Source of the DNA: Mesorhizobium sp. YM1C-6-2
Lineage (GTDB): Bacteria; Pseudomonadota; Alphaproteobacteria; Rhizobiales; Rhizobiaceae
Direction: 5' to 3'
DNA: 64,000 nucleotides
NCBI RefSeq assembly: GCF_003666685.1
Contig: NZ_RCIZ01000007.1
Span: 62,001-126,000 of the forward strand
The notes beneath the pieces are model-generated. The model was not told the origin of the DNA, ran no database searches, and saw only the letters and a program-made list of their open reading frames with translations. Below, in pieces: positions 1 through 8,458 of the stretch. Position numbers and translations under genes: made by a program. Position 1 is the first letter of the stretch. Every line of letters begins with the position of its first letter.

Positions 1-80
1 TCGACGACCTCTCCGTCGGCGACCCGCTTGCAGTCGGCTGGCCCGAAGAGGCGGCAATCATCCTCGGGGAGGACGCGTGA
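1..80 (+). CDS. ABC transporter ATP-binding protein, C-terminal end (partial)
   Basis: The window opens inside a reading frame (frame of base 3) that ends at the TGA at 78-80. The 25 visible residues (DDLSVGDPLAVGWP, then a short acidic tail) resemble the end of the TOBE domain of importer ATPases of the PotA/UgpC type, where a 'GD.v.v.w' strand closes the protein. The stop overlaps the next ATG by one base (TGATG), so transporter and amidohydrolase are probably translated together. This suggests that the operon imports its substrate by ABC transport. The family call rests on a very short fragment. Confidence 0.55.
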   Translation, partial: DDLSVGDPLAVGWPEEAAIILGEDA

Positions 81-1564
81 TGGACGCCAAGAAGAAATGC
101 GCGCTGCTCGTTCGCAACGGCTACGTCATCACCATGGACGACGACGCCACCATCTATGAGCACGGCGCGGTGGCGGTCGGCGAGAACGGCCGCATCCTGG
201 AAGTCGGCGACGACGCGGAAATCTCGGCGCGGTACGACCCCGGCAGGGAGATCGATGCGCAAGGCGCACCCGTACATCCGGGCTTCGTCGAATGCCACCT
301 CCACGCATCCTACCATCTGTTCCGCGGCGTGCTGCCGGACCAGCTCGTGGAAAGCGAGTCCTTCGACACGTTCGAGGGCCATTTCTACAACACGGTGAAC
401 GACGAAGAGGAGTATCTCTCGGTCCTGCTCGCCTGCATGGAGCTGGTGCGCAATGGCAGCACCTGCTTCATGGAAGCCGGGACCATCCTGACGCCCGAGA
501 TGGCGGCGCGCGCGGCCAGGGAGGTCGGCGTCCGCGCCATATTGGGCGACGCCTTCATCTGGGATCAGCCGCAGGGCTTTGCGCAAGGCAAGACGGACGC
601 GGCCGAAGACGGCTGCTTGACGTGCGCGGCCCAGGCGAAGCTGCACACCGAGCTGCGGCGCGCGCCGAAGACCCGCGCCGAGGCGCTGGCCTCGCTGGGC
701 ACCGAGCTCCAGCGGAATTCGGATCCGGACGCGCTGGTGACCGGGCATGTCGCGGTGCTCGGCCTGGGCACGGCCAGCGAAGAACTGATGATGGAGGCCA
801 AGGCCTGCGCGGACGCCGCGTCGGTGACGCTGAACATCCATCAGTCCTACAGCCCGGCCGACACCGAGGCGGACCGCAAGCGGTTCGGAAAGGACCCTCT
901 CGTCCATCTGTTCGAGACGGGTTTCCTCGACCGCAATGTCACCTTCGGACATGCCAATCACCTGACTGACGCCGAATGCGAGGCCCTGCTGGACAGGGGC
1001 ACGTCGATCGCATGGGCTCCGGCAGCCTCGATGATGTGGGGGCACGGCAGCTCGCTGCACGGACGCCATGCGGAACTGTGGCGGCGCGGCGCCAACATCG
1101 CGCTCGGCTCGGACTCTCCCAACTGGTCGAACGACTTCGACCTCTGGCGGCAGGCGAACCTGGCCGTCATGGCGGCCCGCGACGTCCATATGGACCGCAC
1201 CTTCCTGATCGCCGAAGACGGCCTCTATATGGCCACGCGCGGCGGCGCGCGGGCGGTCGGGCTCGAGAAGCAAGTCGGCTCGCTGGATGCCGGCAAGCGG
1301 GCCGACATCGTCATCCATACGCTCGATCGCCCGGAGATGGTGCCGAGCACCAACATGATCCGCAACCTGTTCTACGCGTCGCGGTCGAAGTCCGTGCATA
1401 CGGTCATCATCGACGGACGCGTGATCCTGGAGGAAGGGCGTTTCACCAAGCTCGACGAGCGCGCCATCTACGCGGAAGTGCGCAAGGCTTCGCAGTCGCT
1501 GCTCTCCCGGATGGGCCATACGGTCGAAGCCAACTCAGTGCCGCGCATGCGGCGCCCTGCCTGA
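80..1564 (+). CDS. Amidohydrolase family protein (AtzA/TrzN/SsnA-like)
   Basis: A 494-residue metal-dependent hydrolase of the cyclic amidohydrolase/deaminase group. The HxH motif of strand 1 is at about residues 73-75 (CHLHASYH). Later metal or active-site residues are His ~254 (NIHQSYS), His ~291 (GHANHL) and Asp ~345 (GSDSPNW), so the metal ligands are all present. The Glu that usually follows the third His as HxxE in triazine hydrolases and cytosine/guanine deaminases is Tyr here, so an ordinary deaminase reaction is doubtful. ATG at 80 overlaps the upstream stop; a GTG at 77 is an alternative start. It is the first enzyme of the operon and probably opens or hydrolyses the imported substrate (inference). 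Confidence 0.85.
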   Translation: MDAKKKCALLVRNGYVITMDDDATIYEHGAVAVGENGRILEVGDDAEISARYDPGREIDAQGAPVHPGFVECHLHASYHLFRGVLPDQLVESESFDTFEGHFYNTVNDEEEYLSVLLACMELVRNGSTCFMEAGTILTPEMAARAAREVGVRAILGDAFIWDQPQGFAQGKTDAAEDGCLTCAAQAKLHTELRRAPKTRAEALASLGTELQRNSDPDALVTGHVAVLGLGTASEELMMEAKACADAASVTLNIHQSYSPADTEADRKRFGKDPLVHLFETGFLDRNVTFGHANHLTDAECEALLDRGTSIAWAPAASMMWGHGSSLHGRHAELWRRGANIALGSDSPNWSNDFDLWRQANLAVMAARDVHMDRTFLIAEDGLYMATRGGARAVGLEKQVGSLDAGKRADIVIHTLDRPEMVPSTNMIRNLFYASRSKSVHTVIIDGRVILEEGRFTKLDERAIYAEVRKASQSLLSRMGHTVEANSVPRMRRPA

Positions 1565-1575
1565 CGAAAACCCAG

Positions 1576-2667
1576 ATGCCGACCAATCCCGTATCCATCG
1601 AACTGCACGAGCGGATGTTCACCGAGACCGAAACGCTGCTCGCCGCAAGCGGCGCGCTTCGCGTCACCGCCTTCCGCTATCGTTCGGGCGTCGCCGCGCT
1701 GCGCGTCGAGAACGGGGCCGGGACGGCGATCCTGCTTCCCTTCCAGGGGCAGCAGATCTGGGACGCGGAATTCCTAGGCCGCCGGCTGACCATGCGCTCG
1801 ATGTTCGACGAGCCGTTGCCGACGCGCGATTATCTCAGGACCTACGGGGCGTTCTTCATCCATTGCGGCGGAACGTCGATGGGCAACCCGGGGCCGGACG
1901 ACACGCATCCACTGCATGGCGAACTGCCGAATCTCTCCTATCAGAAGGCGACGCTTGCGTTCGGCGAGGATGCGGCCGGGCCTTATGTCGAACTCAGTGG
2001 GGCAGGACGCGACACCGAAGCCTTCCACCATGACTTCGTGGCGCTTCCGCGCCTGCGGCTCCACGCAGGAGGGACATCGTTCAGTGCGGCGATCGAGGTC
2101 GAGAACCGCTCAGGCAAGCCGATGCCGTTCCTCTATCTCGCGCATATCAACTTCCTGCCCGCCAACGGCGGCGTCCTGATCGACACGGTCGGCGACGACC
2201 GGACCGATGCGGCCATTCGCGTGCCCGCGCTTGGTCCCGAGGCCAGCCATGCGGTGCGCGCTTATCACGACGCGGTGTCCGCCGATCCCTCGTCGCACAG
2301 GTCGCTGCAGGCCGGCGTGCCGGTCGAGCCCGAGCTGGTGCTGACCATGACGGCAAGAGCCGGACAGGACGGCTGGACCCATGCGCTGCATCGTCGCCCG
2401 GACGGGAGCGGCGATTTCGTGAGCTATAAGCCGTCCGAACTGCCCTATGCCGTGCGCTGGATCACGCGCAGCGAGGATCAGGACGCGCTCGGCCTCGTTC
2501 TCCCGGCGACGGCGCCGCCGGACGGGCTCGCCGCCGCGAAGCGCAATGGCCACATCGTGTGGATCGAGCCGGGCGGCTCGTTCCGGACGGAGATGACCTT
2601 CGGCGCGCTCGACCCGAAAGCGGCGGACAACCTTTCGAACATCATAGCTTCAATCCGCGGCCGTTAA
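1576..2667 (+). CDS. DUF4432 family protein (aldose 1-epimerase-like)
   Basis: A 363-residue protein that looks like DUF4432, a beta-sandwich family related to aldose-1-epimerase (galactose mutarotase). Features seen are IWDAEFLGRRLTMRSMF near residue 60, the FFIHCGGTSMGNPGPDD segment around residue 100, and a mid-protein FLYLAHINFLPANGG strand typical of mutarotase-like folds. Members often sit in sugar or polyol catabolic operons, but their reaction is rarely defined. It starts 11 bases after the amidohydrolase stop. An epimerase-like protein suggests a cyclic hemiacetal or sugar-like intermediate in the pathway (inference). Confidence 0.75.
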   Translation: MPTNPVSIELHERMFTETETLLAASGALRVTAFRYRSGVAALRVENGAGTAILLPFQGQQIWDAEFLGRRLTMRSMFDEPLPTRDYLRTYGAFFIHCGGTSMGNPGPDDTHPLHGELPNLSYQKATLAFGEDAAGPYVELSGAGRDTEAFHHDFVALPRLRLHAGGTSFSAAIEVENRSGKPMPFLYLAHINFLPANGGVLIDTVGDDRTDAAIRVPALGPEASHAVRAYHDAVSADPSSHRSLQAGVPVEPELVLTMTARAGQDGWTHALHRRPDGSGDFVSYKPSELPYAVRWITRSEDQDALGLVLPATAPPDGLAAAKRNGHIVWIEPGGSFRTEMTFGALDPKAADNLSNIIASIRGR

Positions 2668-2696
2668 TCCCAGGCCGCCAACACAAGACGGATGCC

Positions 2697-3719
2697 ATGC
2701 TCGACACTCCGCAGCACTACAACGGAAACGCCTTCACCAGTATCGATTTCGACAAGCCGGGCCGGCAGGTCGGCTTCGTCAGCATTCCCCACTCACCGCA
2801 TGACGATGCCTGGGGCGTGACGCGTATCCCGATCGCGGTGGTTGCGAACGGGACCGGCCCGACGGTGATCCTGGAGGGAGGCAATCACGGCGACGAGTAT
2901 GAGGGCCCGATCGTGATCGGCGAACTCGCCCGCGATCTGGATCCGGGCTCGATACAGGGCCGGCTGATCCTGATGCCGGCCAACAACGTCCATGCCGTGC
3001 GCGCAGCGACGCGCACGTCGCCCGTCGACGGGCTGAACTTCAATCGCGTCTGGCCGGGCGACGGGATGGGGACGATCACCCAGCAGATCGCCGCCTATGT
3101 TTCGCAATGCATCTTCCCGATGGCCGACGCGTTCCTCGACCTGCATTCCGGCGGATCGTCGCTGGACATCCTGCCGAGCGCGATCATCGAGCCGACGACC
3201 GATGCGGATCTGCATCGCCGCAACATCGCCGCCGTACAGGCCTTCGACGCGCCCTACACGGTCGTCGTCTCCAATCTCGGCGACCAGCGGACAGCCACGG
3301 CGACGGCCTGTCGCGCAGGCCTGGTCACAGTCGGCACCGAGATGCGGGGCTGCGGCACGGTCTCGCTCGACGCCCTCGAGATCTGCCGCCGCGGGGTGCA
3401 CAATGTGCTGACGCATCTCGGCGTGATGGAAGGCAGCGCCAGCCGCAGCAAGGACGGCCCCGTGCTCGAGATCGCCGGCGTCGACGCCTATGTCTACGCG
3501 CCCGTCGACGGCATATTCGAGGCCTTCCACGCCAACGGCGAAAGCGTTTCGGCCGGACAGCCGGCCGGACGCATCCACCAGACCTGGGATCTCACCGCCG
3601 AGCCGCTGACATTGCATTACCGGGTCGACGGGATCGTCTATGGCAAGCGCCATCCGGGCCGCGTGTCGCCCGGCAATTGCTGCGTCGTCGTCGCTTCGCC
3701 ATACGGGAAAGTCGCATGA
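2697..3719 (+). CDS. Succinylglutamate desuccinylase/aspartoacylase-family deacylase (DoeB-like)
   Basis: A 340-residue zinc-dependent deacylase of the M14-like AstE/ASPA family. The HxxE zinc pair lies in GGNHGDEYEG, the third ligand in DLHSGG, and the arginine region in AATRTSPVDGLNFNR. The pattern is closest, from memory, to N-acetyl-diaminobutyrate deacetylase DoeB of ectoine breakdown and related proteins. The ectoine genes doeA and eutC are not nearby, so ectoine itself is not supported. The enzyme should remove an acyl group from an amino-acid-like intermediate. Its stop overlaps the next ATG by four bases (ATGA at 3716). Confidence 0.8.
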   Translation: MLDTPQHYNGNAFTSIDFDKPGRQVGFVSIPHSPHDDAWGVTRIPIAVVANGTGPTVILEGGNHGDEYEGPIVIGELARDLDPGSIQGRLILMPANNVHAVRAATRTSPVDGLNFNRVWPGDGMGTITQQIAAYVSQCIFPMADAFLDLHSGGSSLDILPSAIIEPTTDADLHRRNIAAVQAFDAPYTVVVSNLGDQRTATATACRAGLVTVGTEMRGCGTVSLDALEICRRGVHNVLTHLGVMEGSASRSKDGPVLEIAGVDAYVYAPVDGIFEAFHANGESVSAGQPAGRIHQTWDLTAEPLTLHYRVDGIVYGKRHPGRVSPGNCCVVVASPYGKVA

Positions 3720-4660
3720 TCACGATAGCCGACATCGAGGCCGCCCGGGATCGCATCACCCCCTATGTGAGGCGCACCCCGATTCTCGAGGCATCGCTCG
3801 CGCGCGATCCAATCCCCCTGCAGGCAAGCGTGGTGATGAAGCTCGAGCTCAATCAGGTCACCGGGTCCTTCAAGGCGCGAGGCGCGATGAACCGCCTGCT
3901 CGGCACGCCGCAGGAGGAGATCAGCAAGGGCATCGTCACCGCCTCGGGCGGCAACCATGGTCTGGCAGTGGCGCGCACGGCCAAGGTGGCCGGGGTGCCG
4001 GCGGTCGTGTTCGTCCCGGAAACGGTCTCTCCTGCCAAGGTGGAAAAGATGCGCAGATGGGACGCCGACGTTCGCGTCGTTGGCACCGAGTGGAGCGTCT
4101 CCAACGACGCCGCGCACGACTATGCCCGCACCAGCGGCGCCTCTTATTTCCATCCCTTTGCCGACCCGCTGGTCGTCGCCGGACAGGGTACGCTCGGCCT
4201 CGAGATCCTGGACCAGGCATGGGATTTCGACACGATCGTCGTCGCCATTGGCGGCGGCGGACTGGTCTCGGGCCTGTCGACGGCGATCAAGGCGCGGCGG
4301 CCCGATATCCGGGTGGTCGCCGTCGAGCCCATCGGCTCGCCGACGATAAAGGCGAGCCTCGATGCCGGCGAGGTGGTGACGCTCCCCGAGGTGACGAGCC
4401 GGGTCGCCACCATGAGCTGCCGGCGCACGGACGAGCGGCTGTTCGAGATAGCGCGACGCAACATCGCCGAAGTCGTCCTGGTGTCCGACGAGGCGATGCT
4501 GGACGCATCGCGCTGGCTGTGGTTCGAATTCGGCATCGCAGCCGACCTCTCCGGCGCGGCCTCGATCGCCGCCCTCCAGAGCGGCCATCCCGCATTCAAG
4601 GACAGCAAGCGCATCTGCGCGATCATCTGCGGGGCCGGGGCGGAAGGGACGGTGTCGTGA
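3716..4660 (+). CDS. PLP-dependent threonine/serine dehydratase-like enzyme (EutB-like)
   Basis: A 314-residue fold-type II PLP enzyme. The PLP lysine is in GSFKARGA (about residue 53), the substrate-carboxylate loop is ASGGNHG, and the phosphate-binding glycine loop is GGGGLVSG. The length fits catabolic threonine dehydratases and EutB without a regulatory ACT domain. It probably carries out beta-elimination/deamination of a hydroxy or substituted amino acid released by the upstream deacylase. It is translationally coupled on both sides (ATGA at 3716, GTGA at 4657). Serine racemase or diaminopropionate-lyase activity cannot be excluded. Confidence 0.85.
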   Translation: MITIADIEAARDRITPYVRRTPILEASLARDPIPLQASVVMKLELNQVTGSFKARGAMNRLLGTPQEEISKGIVTASGGNHGLAVARTAKVAGVPAVVFVPETVSPAKVEKMRRWDADVRVVGTEWSVSNDAAHDYARTSGASYFHPFADPLVVAGQGTLGLEILDQAWDFDTIVVAIGGGGLVSGLSTAIKARRPDIRVVAVEPIGSPTIKASLDAGEVVTLPEVTSRVATMSCRRTDERLFEIARRNIAEVVLVSDEAMLDASRWLWFEFGIAADLSGAASIAALQSGHPAFKDSKRICAIICGAGAEGTVS

Positions 4661-5583
4661 AGATATTGGTGGCGGGGGGCGGTGCATTCGGCAAGGAGCA
4701 CCTGAAGACGCTCACCGCGATCGGCGGCCTGACGCTCGCGGTGGCCGAGCCCCGCCACGACGAATTGGCGGCGCTGCGGCGCACATTCGGGCTTACCGAC
4801 GGAGATGCGGACGCGTTCGCGCTGCTCGAAAGGTTCGAGCCGGACGGGATCGTCATTGCGACGCCTGCCAAGGCGCACGCCCCGCTTGCCACCGAAGCGC
4901 TGAAGCGCGCAATACCCGTCCTCGTCGAAAAGCCGGTCGCGCCCGACGCCGCCACCATGCGCCTTCTTGTCGATGCGGCCGCGGCCAGCCGGGCCTTCCT
5001 CCTGCCGGGTCACATCCTGCGTTTCTCTTCTGCCCACCGCCGCCTGCGCGACATCCTCGCCGGCGGCGAGATCGGCACGCTCTTGCAGTTCAACTCGCGC
5101 CGCTACCGGGATGCCAGCCACGCGGAACGCTATACAGACGTCGATCCGGTGCTGATGACCATGATCCACGATATCGACCTGGCGCTCTGGTTCAGCGGCG
5201 CGCCGGCCGTGTCGGCCGACGCCTTCCGGCGCCCGGCCGGAACGGCGCGTTCGATAACGACGGCGCAGTTGCATACTTCGAGCGGCGCGACCTGGCAGCT
5301 CTCCACGGCCTGGCTTCATCCCGGGCCGGACTGCCCGCCCGACAGAGTCGAGATCGTCGGAACGAAGGGAATCGCCGAACTCGCGGCCGGAAGCCATATT
5401 GACATCTACGGAGCGGAATACCGCCGCATCCCTTTGGAGGACATCGACGATCCGCTGCGCGCGGAACTCGACTGTTTCCTCCAGAGCATCCGTTCCGGAA
5501 AACCCAGCGCGCCGGTCGGGCCGCAGGACGCCTATGAAGGGCTGCTCGCCGCCGAAATGGTCGTCGAGGCGCTCTCGCGATGA
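4657..5583 (+). CDS. Gfo/Idh/MocA family oxidoreductase
   Basis: A 308-residue NAD(P)-dependent dehydrogenase. The N-terminal Rossmann fold carries GGGAFG (about residues 7-12). The family EKP motif appears as VLVEKPVA near residue 90, with the catalytic lysine, and a helix with HDIDLALW follows near residue 170. The family oxidises sugars, polyols and amino-sugar derivatives to ketones or lactones. The GTG start overlaps the previous stop (GTGA) and the stop overlaps the next ATG (ATGA). Followed by a lactonase-like enzyme, it fits an oxidation-then-lactone-hydrolysis step. Confidence 0.85.
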   Translation: MKILVAGGGAFGKEHLKTLTAIGGLTLAVAEPRHDELAALRRTFGLTDGDADAFALLERFEPDGIVIATPAKAHAPLATEALKRAIPVLVEKPVAPDAATMRLLVDAAAASRAFLLPGHILRFSSAHRRLRDILAGGEIGTLLQFNSRRYRDASHAERYTDVDPVLMTMIHDIDLALWFSGAPAVSADAFRRPAGTARSITTAQLHTSSGATWQLSTAWLHPGPDCPPDRVEIVGTKGIAELAAGSHIDIYGAEYRRIPLEDIDDPLRAELDCFLQSIRSGKPSAPVGPQDAYEGLLAAEMVVEALSR

Positions 5584-6419
5584 TCGTCGATGCGCACCTG
5601 CATCTCTTCCGCCACGGCTACGGCCAGTTCGGCTCCGGAAAATCGCCGCTCGGCGAACTGTCCGACCTGGAGGCCTACGAAGGCCTGCGGGAGCGACACG
5701 GCATTGGAGCCGGATTGGTCGTCTGTTACGAGGACCACGGCATCGATCCGGCGAACAACGCCTATGTCCGTGAACTCGCCGCCGGGCGGCCGTGGATACA
5801 CAGCGTCGCCTATCTCCGCCCCTCGCCAGCTCCCACACGCCGGCAGCTGGAGAGCCTGATCGCGGCGGGGCATTGCGGCATCGCGCTCTATCTGCCGGAC
5901 GAAGCCGCCGCAGTGGCGGTTCTCGAATGGCCTGCGGAGCTTTGGCAGGCGCTTTCCGACGTCCACGCCGTCATTTCGCTCAATGCGCGCCCGGAGGGGA
6001 CGAAACGCCTGCGCCCGCTTGTCGAGCAGTTCGGGAACTGTGCATTCATATTCTCGCATCTCGGCCTGCCCGGGCGGCACGAAACGGCGCCTGACCCGAC
6101 AGCAGCGGCGGAACGCCTGGGTCCACTGATCGACCTTGCAGCCCTCCCCAATGTGGGCGTCAAGCTCTCCGGCCTTTATGCGATCGACCCTCGTCCGCCG
6201 CATGCCACCGCGCTGCCTTTCATCGACCTCCTGCTGGAGCGGTTCGATGCTTCCAACCTGCATTGGGGCTCGGATTTCAGCCCGGCACTGGAGTTCGTCT
6301 CGTTCGAGGAGACGATGGAGCTGCCGAGACTGGCGTCACTGCCGGAGCGGGACCGCGCGCTGATTCTGGGTGACGGCTTGTCGATCAAATTGCGGCGAGC
6401 CGGGCAGGCAAACCCCTAG
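5580..6419 (+). CDS. Amidohydrolase-2 family protein (lactonase-like)
   Basis: A 279-residue TIM-barrel hydrolase of the amidohydrolase-2 (PF04909) type. The N-terminal metal motif is DAHLHLF, with later residues in IFSHLGLPGRHE, VKLSGLY and the terminal LHWGSDFSP (final Asp). The family includes lactonases of sugar-acid pathways and pyrone-dicarboxylate hydrolases as well as decarboxylases. It is the last gene of the operon: 196 bases follow before the next gene on the same strand. Placement after the Gfo/Idh dehydrogenase favours lactone hydrolysis (inference). Confidence 0.8.
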   Translation: MIVDAHLHLFRHGYGQFGSGKSPLGELSDLEAYEGLRERHGIGAGLVVCYEDHGIDPANNAYVRELAAGRPWIHSVAYLRPSPAPTRRQLESLIAAGHCGIALYLPDEAAAVAVLEWPAELWQALSDVHAVISLNARPEGTKRLRPLVEQFGNCAFIFSHLGLPGRHETAPDPTAAAERLGPLIDLAALPNVGVKLSGLYAIDPRPPHATALPFIDLLLERFDASNLHWGSDFSPALEFVSFEETMELPRLASLPERDRALILGDGLSIKLRRAGQANP

Positions 6420-6615
6420 CGTAAAGCCACGTCGAATGTGGGGCCTGTCGGTTCGAGGCCTCTGCCTGCCACGTCTTACATAGGGCAAGGCACCGCTGCG
6501 GCTTATGCGCGCAATTCCATGTGATCAGGGCCCTGGCGCCGTGCTTCGTGGCTGTGCCGCCATTGTGCAGCGCGCAAAATCTTCCTAAACACGCTGGTCC
6601 TCACGGGAATCCCGA

Positions 6616-7209
6616 ATGCTTCGCAGACTCTACGACTGGACGCTGTCGCTCGCCGCGCGCAAATCCGCCGAATACTGGCTTGCCTTCATCGCCTTCATCG
6701 AAAGCTCGGTCTTCCTCGTCCCGGCCGACGTTCTCTATTTGCCGATGGCGATCGCCCGGCCGGACCGCGCCTATCGCTACGCCATCGTGGCGACGATCGC
6801 CTCGGTGCTCGGCGGCATCGCCGGCTGGATGATCGGGCACTATGCCTATGAGGCGTTCGCGAAGCCTGTGCTGGAATTCTACGGCAAGCTCGACGACTTC
6901 GAGGCGCTGATGCCTACCGACGGCTCGGCGACCGGCTTCATCCTGCTGATGCTGGTGACCTCAGGCCTCGCCCACCTGCCGCCGATCAAGGTGGTCACCA
7001 TCCTCGCCGGCGTCATCAGTTTCCCGCTCGGCTGGTTCATCCTGTCGGCGATCATCGCGCGCGGTGCGCGCTTCCTGTTCCTGGCATGGCTGCTGCGCCG
7101 GTATGGCGAGCCGATCCGGCATTTCGTCGAGGAGAGGCTCGGACTGCTGGCCGCCGCCGCCGCCGCCGTCCTCATTTTGCTCTACTTGCTCGTCAGATAC
7201 CTGCACTGA
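6616..7209 (+). CDS. YqaA/DedA-type membrane protein
   Basis: A 197-residue inner-membrane protein resembling the YqaA branch of the DedA/VTT family. It has an amphipathic N-terminus, the ESSVFLVPADVLYLPMA segment near residue 30 (the conserved E...P.D re-entrant motif) and hydrophobic helices near residues 55-75, 100-120, 130-155 and 175-195. DedA-family proteins take part in lipid carrier recycling and membrane homeostasis. The dsbB-like gene follows after 38 bases on the same strand. The 196-base gap upstream (6420-6615) shows no gene or RNA that I can recognise. Confidence 0.8.
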   Translation: MLRRLYDWTLSLAARKSAEYWLAFIAFIESSVFLVPADVLYLPMAIARPDRAYRYAIVATIASVLGGIAGWMIGHYAYEAFAKPVLEFYGKLDDFEALMPTDGSATGFILLMLVTSGLAHLPPIKVVTILAGVISFPLGWFILSAIIARGARFLFLAWLLRRYGEPIRHFVEERLGLLAAAAAAVLILLYLLVRYLH

Positions 7210-7247
7210 CACTGCCGGCCCTAGCCGCAACCGCCCGGATCAGACCG

Positions 7248-7757
7248 ATGACGTCATACGCCCCCGCCGACAACCAGCAGCGCAACACAGCAATCTTCCT
7301 GACCGTCGCGATGGCGGCGGTGGTCGGCGGAGCGCTCGGCTTCGAGCACATCGGCCACTACATTCCCTGCAAGCTCTGCCTGGAGCAACGCATTCCCTAC
7401 TATGTCGGCGTGCCGGTCATGGCGCTCGCCGCGATCTCGGCCACGCTGCGCTGGCCGCCGGTGGTGACCCGCCTGCTGCTGCTCGTCGGCGGCTTGCTGA
7501 TGGCCTGGGGACTGTTCCTGGCCGTGCAGCACTCCGGCGTCGAGTGGGGCTGGTGGGCTGGCCCGACGGATTGCGGCGTGGTCGCCCCCGTCGATACGGG
7601 CGGCAAAGGCGTGCTCGACGCCATCAACACTTTCGTGCCGCCCTCCTGCGACCAGGCGGCGCTGCGCGTGCTCGGCCTTTCCTTCGCGGGGTGGAATGCG
7701 ATCGCCAGCCTGATCCTCGCCGTCGTGGCGTTCAGGGGCGCTTTCAAGAAAGCCTGA
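7248..7757 (+). CDS. dsbB: Disulfide bond formation protein B family
   Basis: A 169-residue four-helix quinone reductase of the DsbB family. The quinone-proximal CxxC is at 41-44 (PCKLC) followed by EQR; the second periplasmic pair is Cys109 and Cys134 in the loop between helices 3 and 4. DsbB reoxidises periplasmic DsbA and passes electrons to ubiquinone. No dsbA lies nearby. The ATG at 7248 was chosen because the longer upstream frame is only a shadow of the YqaA gene. It converges on the HNH gene, with 13 bases between stops. Confidence 0.85.
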   Translation: MTSYAPADNQQRNTAIFLTVAMAAVVGGALGFEHIGHYIPCKLCLEQRIPYYVGVPVMALAAISATLRWPPVVTRLLLLVGGLLMAWGLFLAVQHSGVEWGWWAGPTDCGVVAPVDTGGKGVLDAINTFVPPSCDQAALRVLGLSFAGWNAIASLILAVVAFRGAFKKA

Positions 7758-7770
7758 AGGGAGCCGCCGG

Positions 7771-8328
7771 TCAGGGCTCCAGTTCGACATCCCAGTAGAG
7801 ATAGTCCATCCAGCTTTCGTGCAGATAGTTGGGCGGGAACAGCCGGCCGTTATTGTGCAGGTCGTGCACGGTCGGCTTGTAGGGCTTCTGCAGCGGCCAC
7901 ATCTTCGCGTGAGCCGGCATCATGCCGCCCTTCCTGAGATTGCAGGGCGAGCAGGCGGCGACCACGTTCTCCCACGTCGTCGCGCCGCCCCTGTGGCGGG
8001 GGACCACATGGTCGAAGGTCAGGTCCTCCGGCGTGCCGCAATACTGGCACTGGAAACGGTCGCGCAGGAAGACGTTGAAACGCGTGAATGCCGGATGGCG
8101 GGACGGCTTCACATAGCTCTTCAGGCTGACGACGCTCGGCAGCCGCATCGAGAAGGTGGGCGAGGACACCTGATGCTCGTATTCGGCGACGATGTTCACG
8201 CGGTCGAGAAAGACCGCCTTGATGACATCCTGCCAGGACCAGAGCGACAAGGGGTAGTAGCTGAGCGGCCGATAGTCGGCGTTCAGGACCAGCGCAGGCA
8301 GCCCGTCTGGGGACACCGCGATCGTCAC
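7771..8328 (-). CDS. HNH endonuclease family protein
   Basis: A 185-residue protein with a C-terminal HNH beta-beta-alpha-metal domain. Structural zinc cysteines are 94/97 and 126/129. The catalytic DH pair is at 106-107 (FDHVVPRHRGG), Asn at 121 (WENVV), and the last motif residue is Asn130 (PCNLRKG). The N-terminal ADYRPLSYYPLSLWSWQDVIKAVF block is typical of a widely conserved housekeeping HNH subfamily rather than of phage terminases. The biological role is unknown; no methylase or phage genes are near. Confidence 0.85.
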   Translation of the reverse strand: MTIAVSPDGLPALVLNADYRPLSYYPLSLWSWQDVIKAVFLDRVNIVAEYEHQVSSPTFSMRLPSVVSLKSYVKPSRHPAFTRFNVFLRDRFQCQYCGTPEDLTFDHVVPRHRGGATTWENVVAACSPCNLRKGGMMPAHAKMWPLQKPYKPTVHDLHNNGRLFPPNYLHESWMDYLYWDVELEP

Positions 8329-8458
8329 TGGCGATATCCTCCTTTGGCCTCAATGCGATGCGCGCAGATATTGTAGGCAGGAGGTGACAGAAATGTGAAG
8401 CGGTCCGCGCGCCACACGTACCGGAAAAAAGTCACAAATCTGGCCGTTCCAGCGCAAT

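Noticed and set aside
2697-4660. Ectoine degradation (doeB/eutB) cluster
   Set aside because: doeA, eutC, doeC/D and ectoine transporter genes are missing, while DUF4432 and Gfo/Idh genes are present; only family-level likeness is supported.
4144-5838. 564-residue open frame on the minus strand
   Set aside because: It lies antisense to the coupled EutB-like, Gfo/Idh and amidohydrolase genes, is Arg-rich and shows no domain; typical GC-driven shadow.
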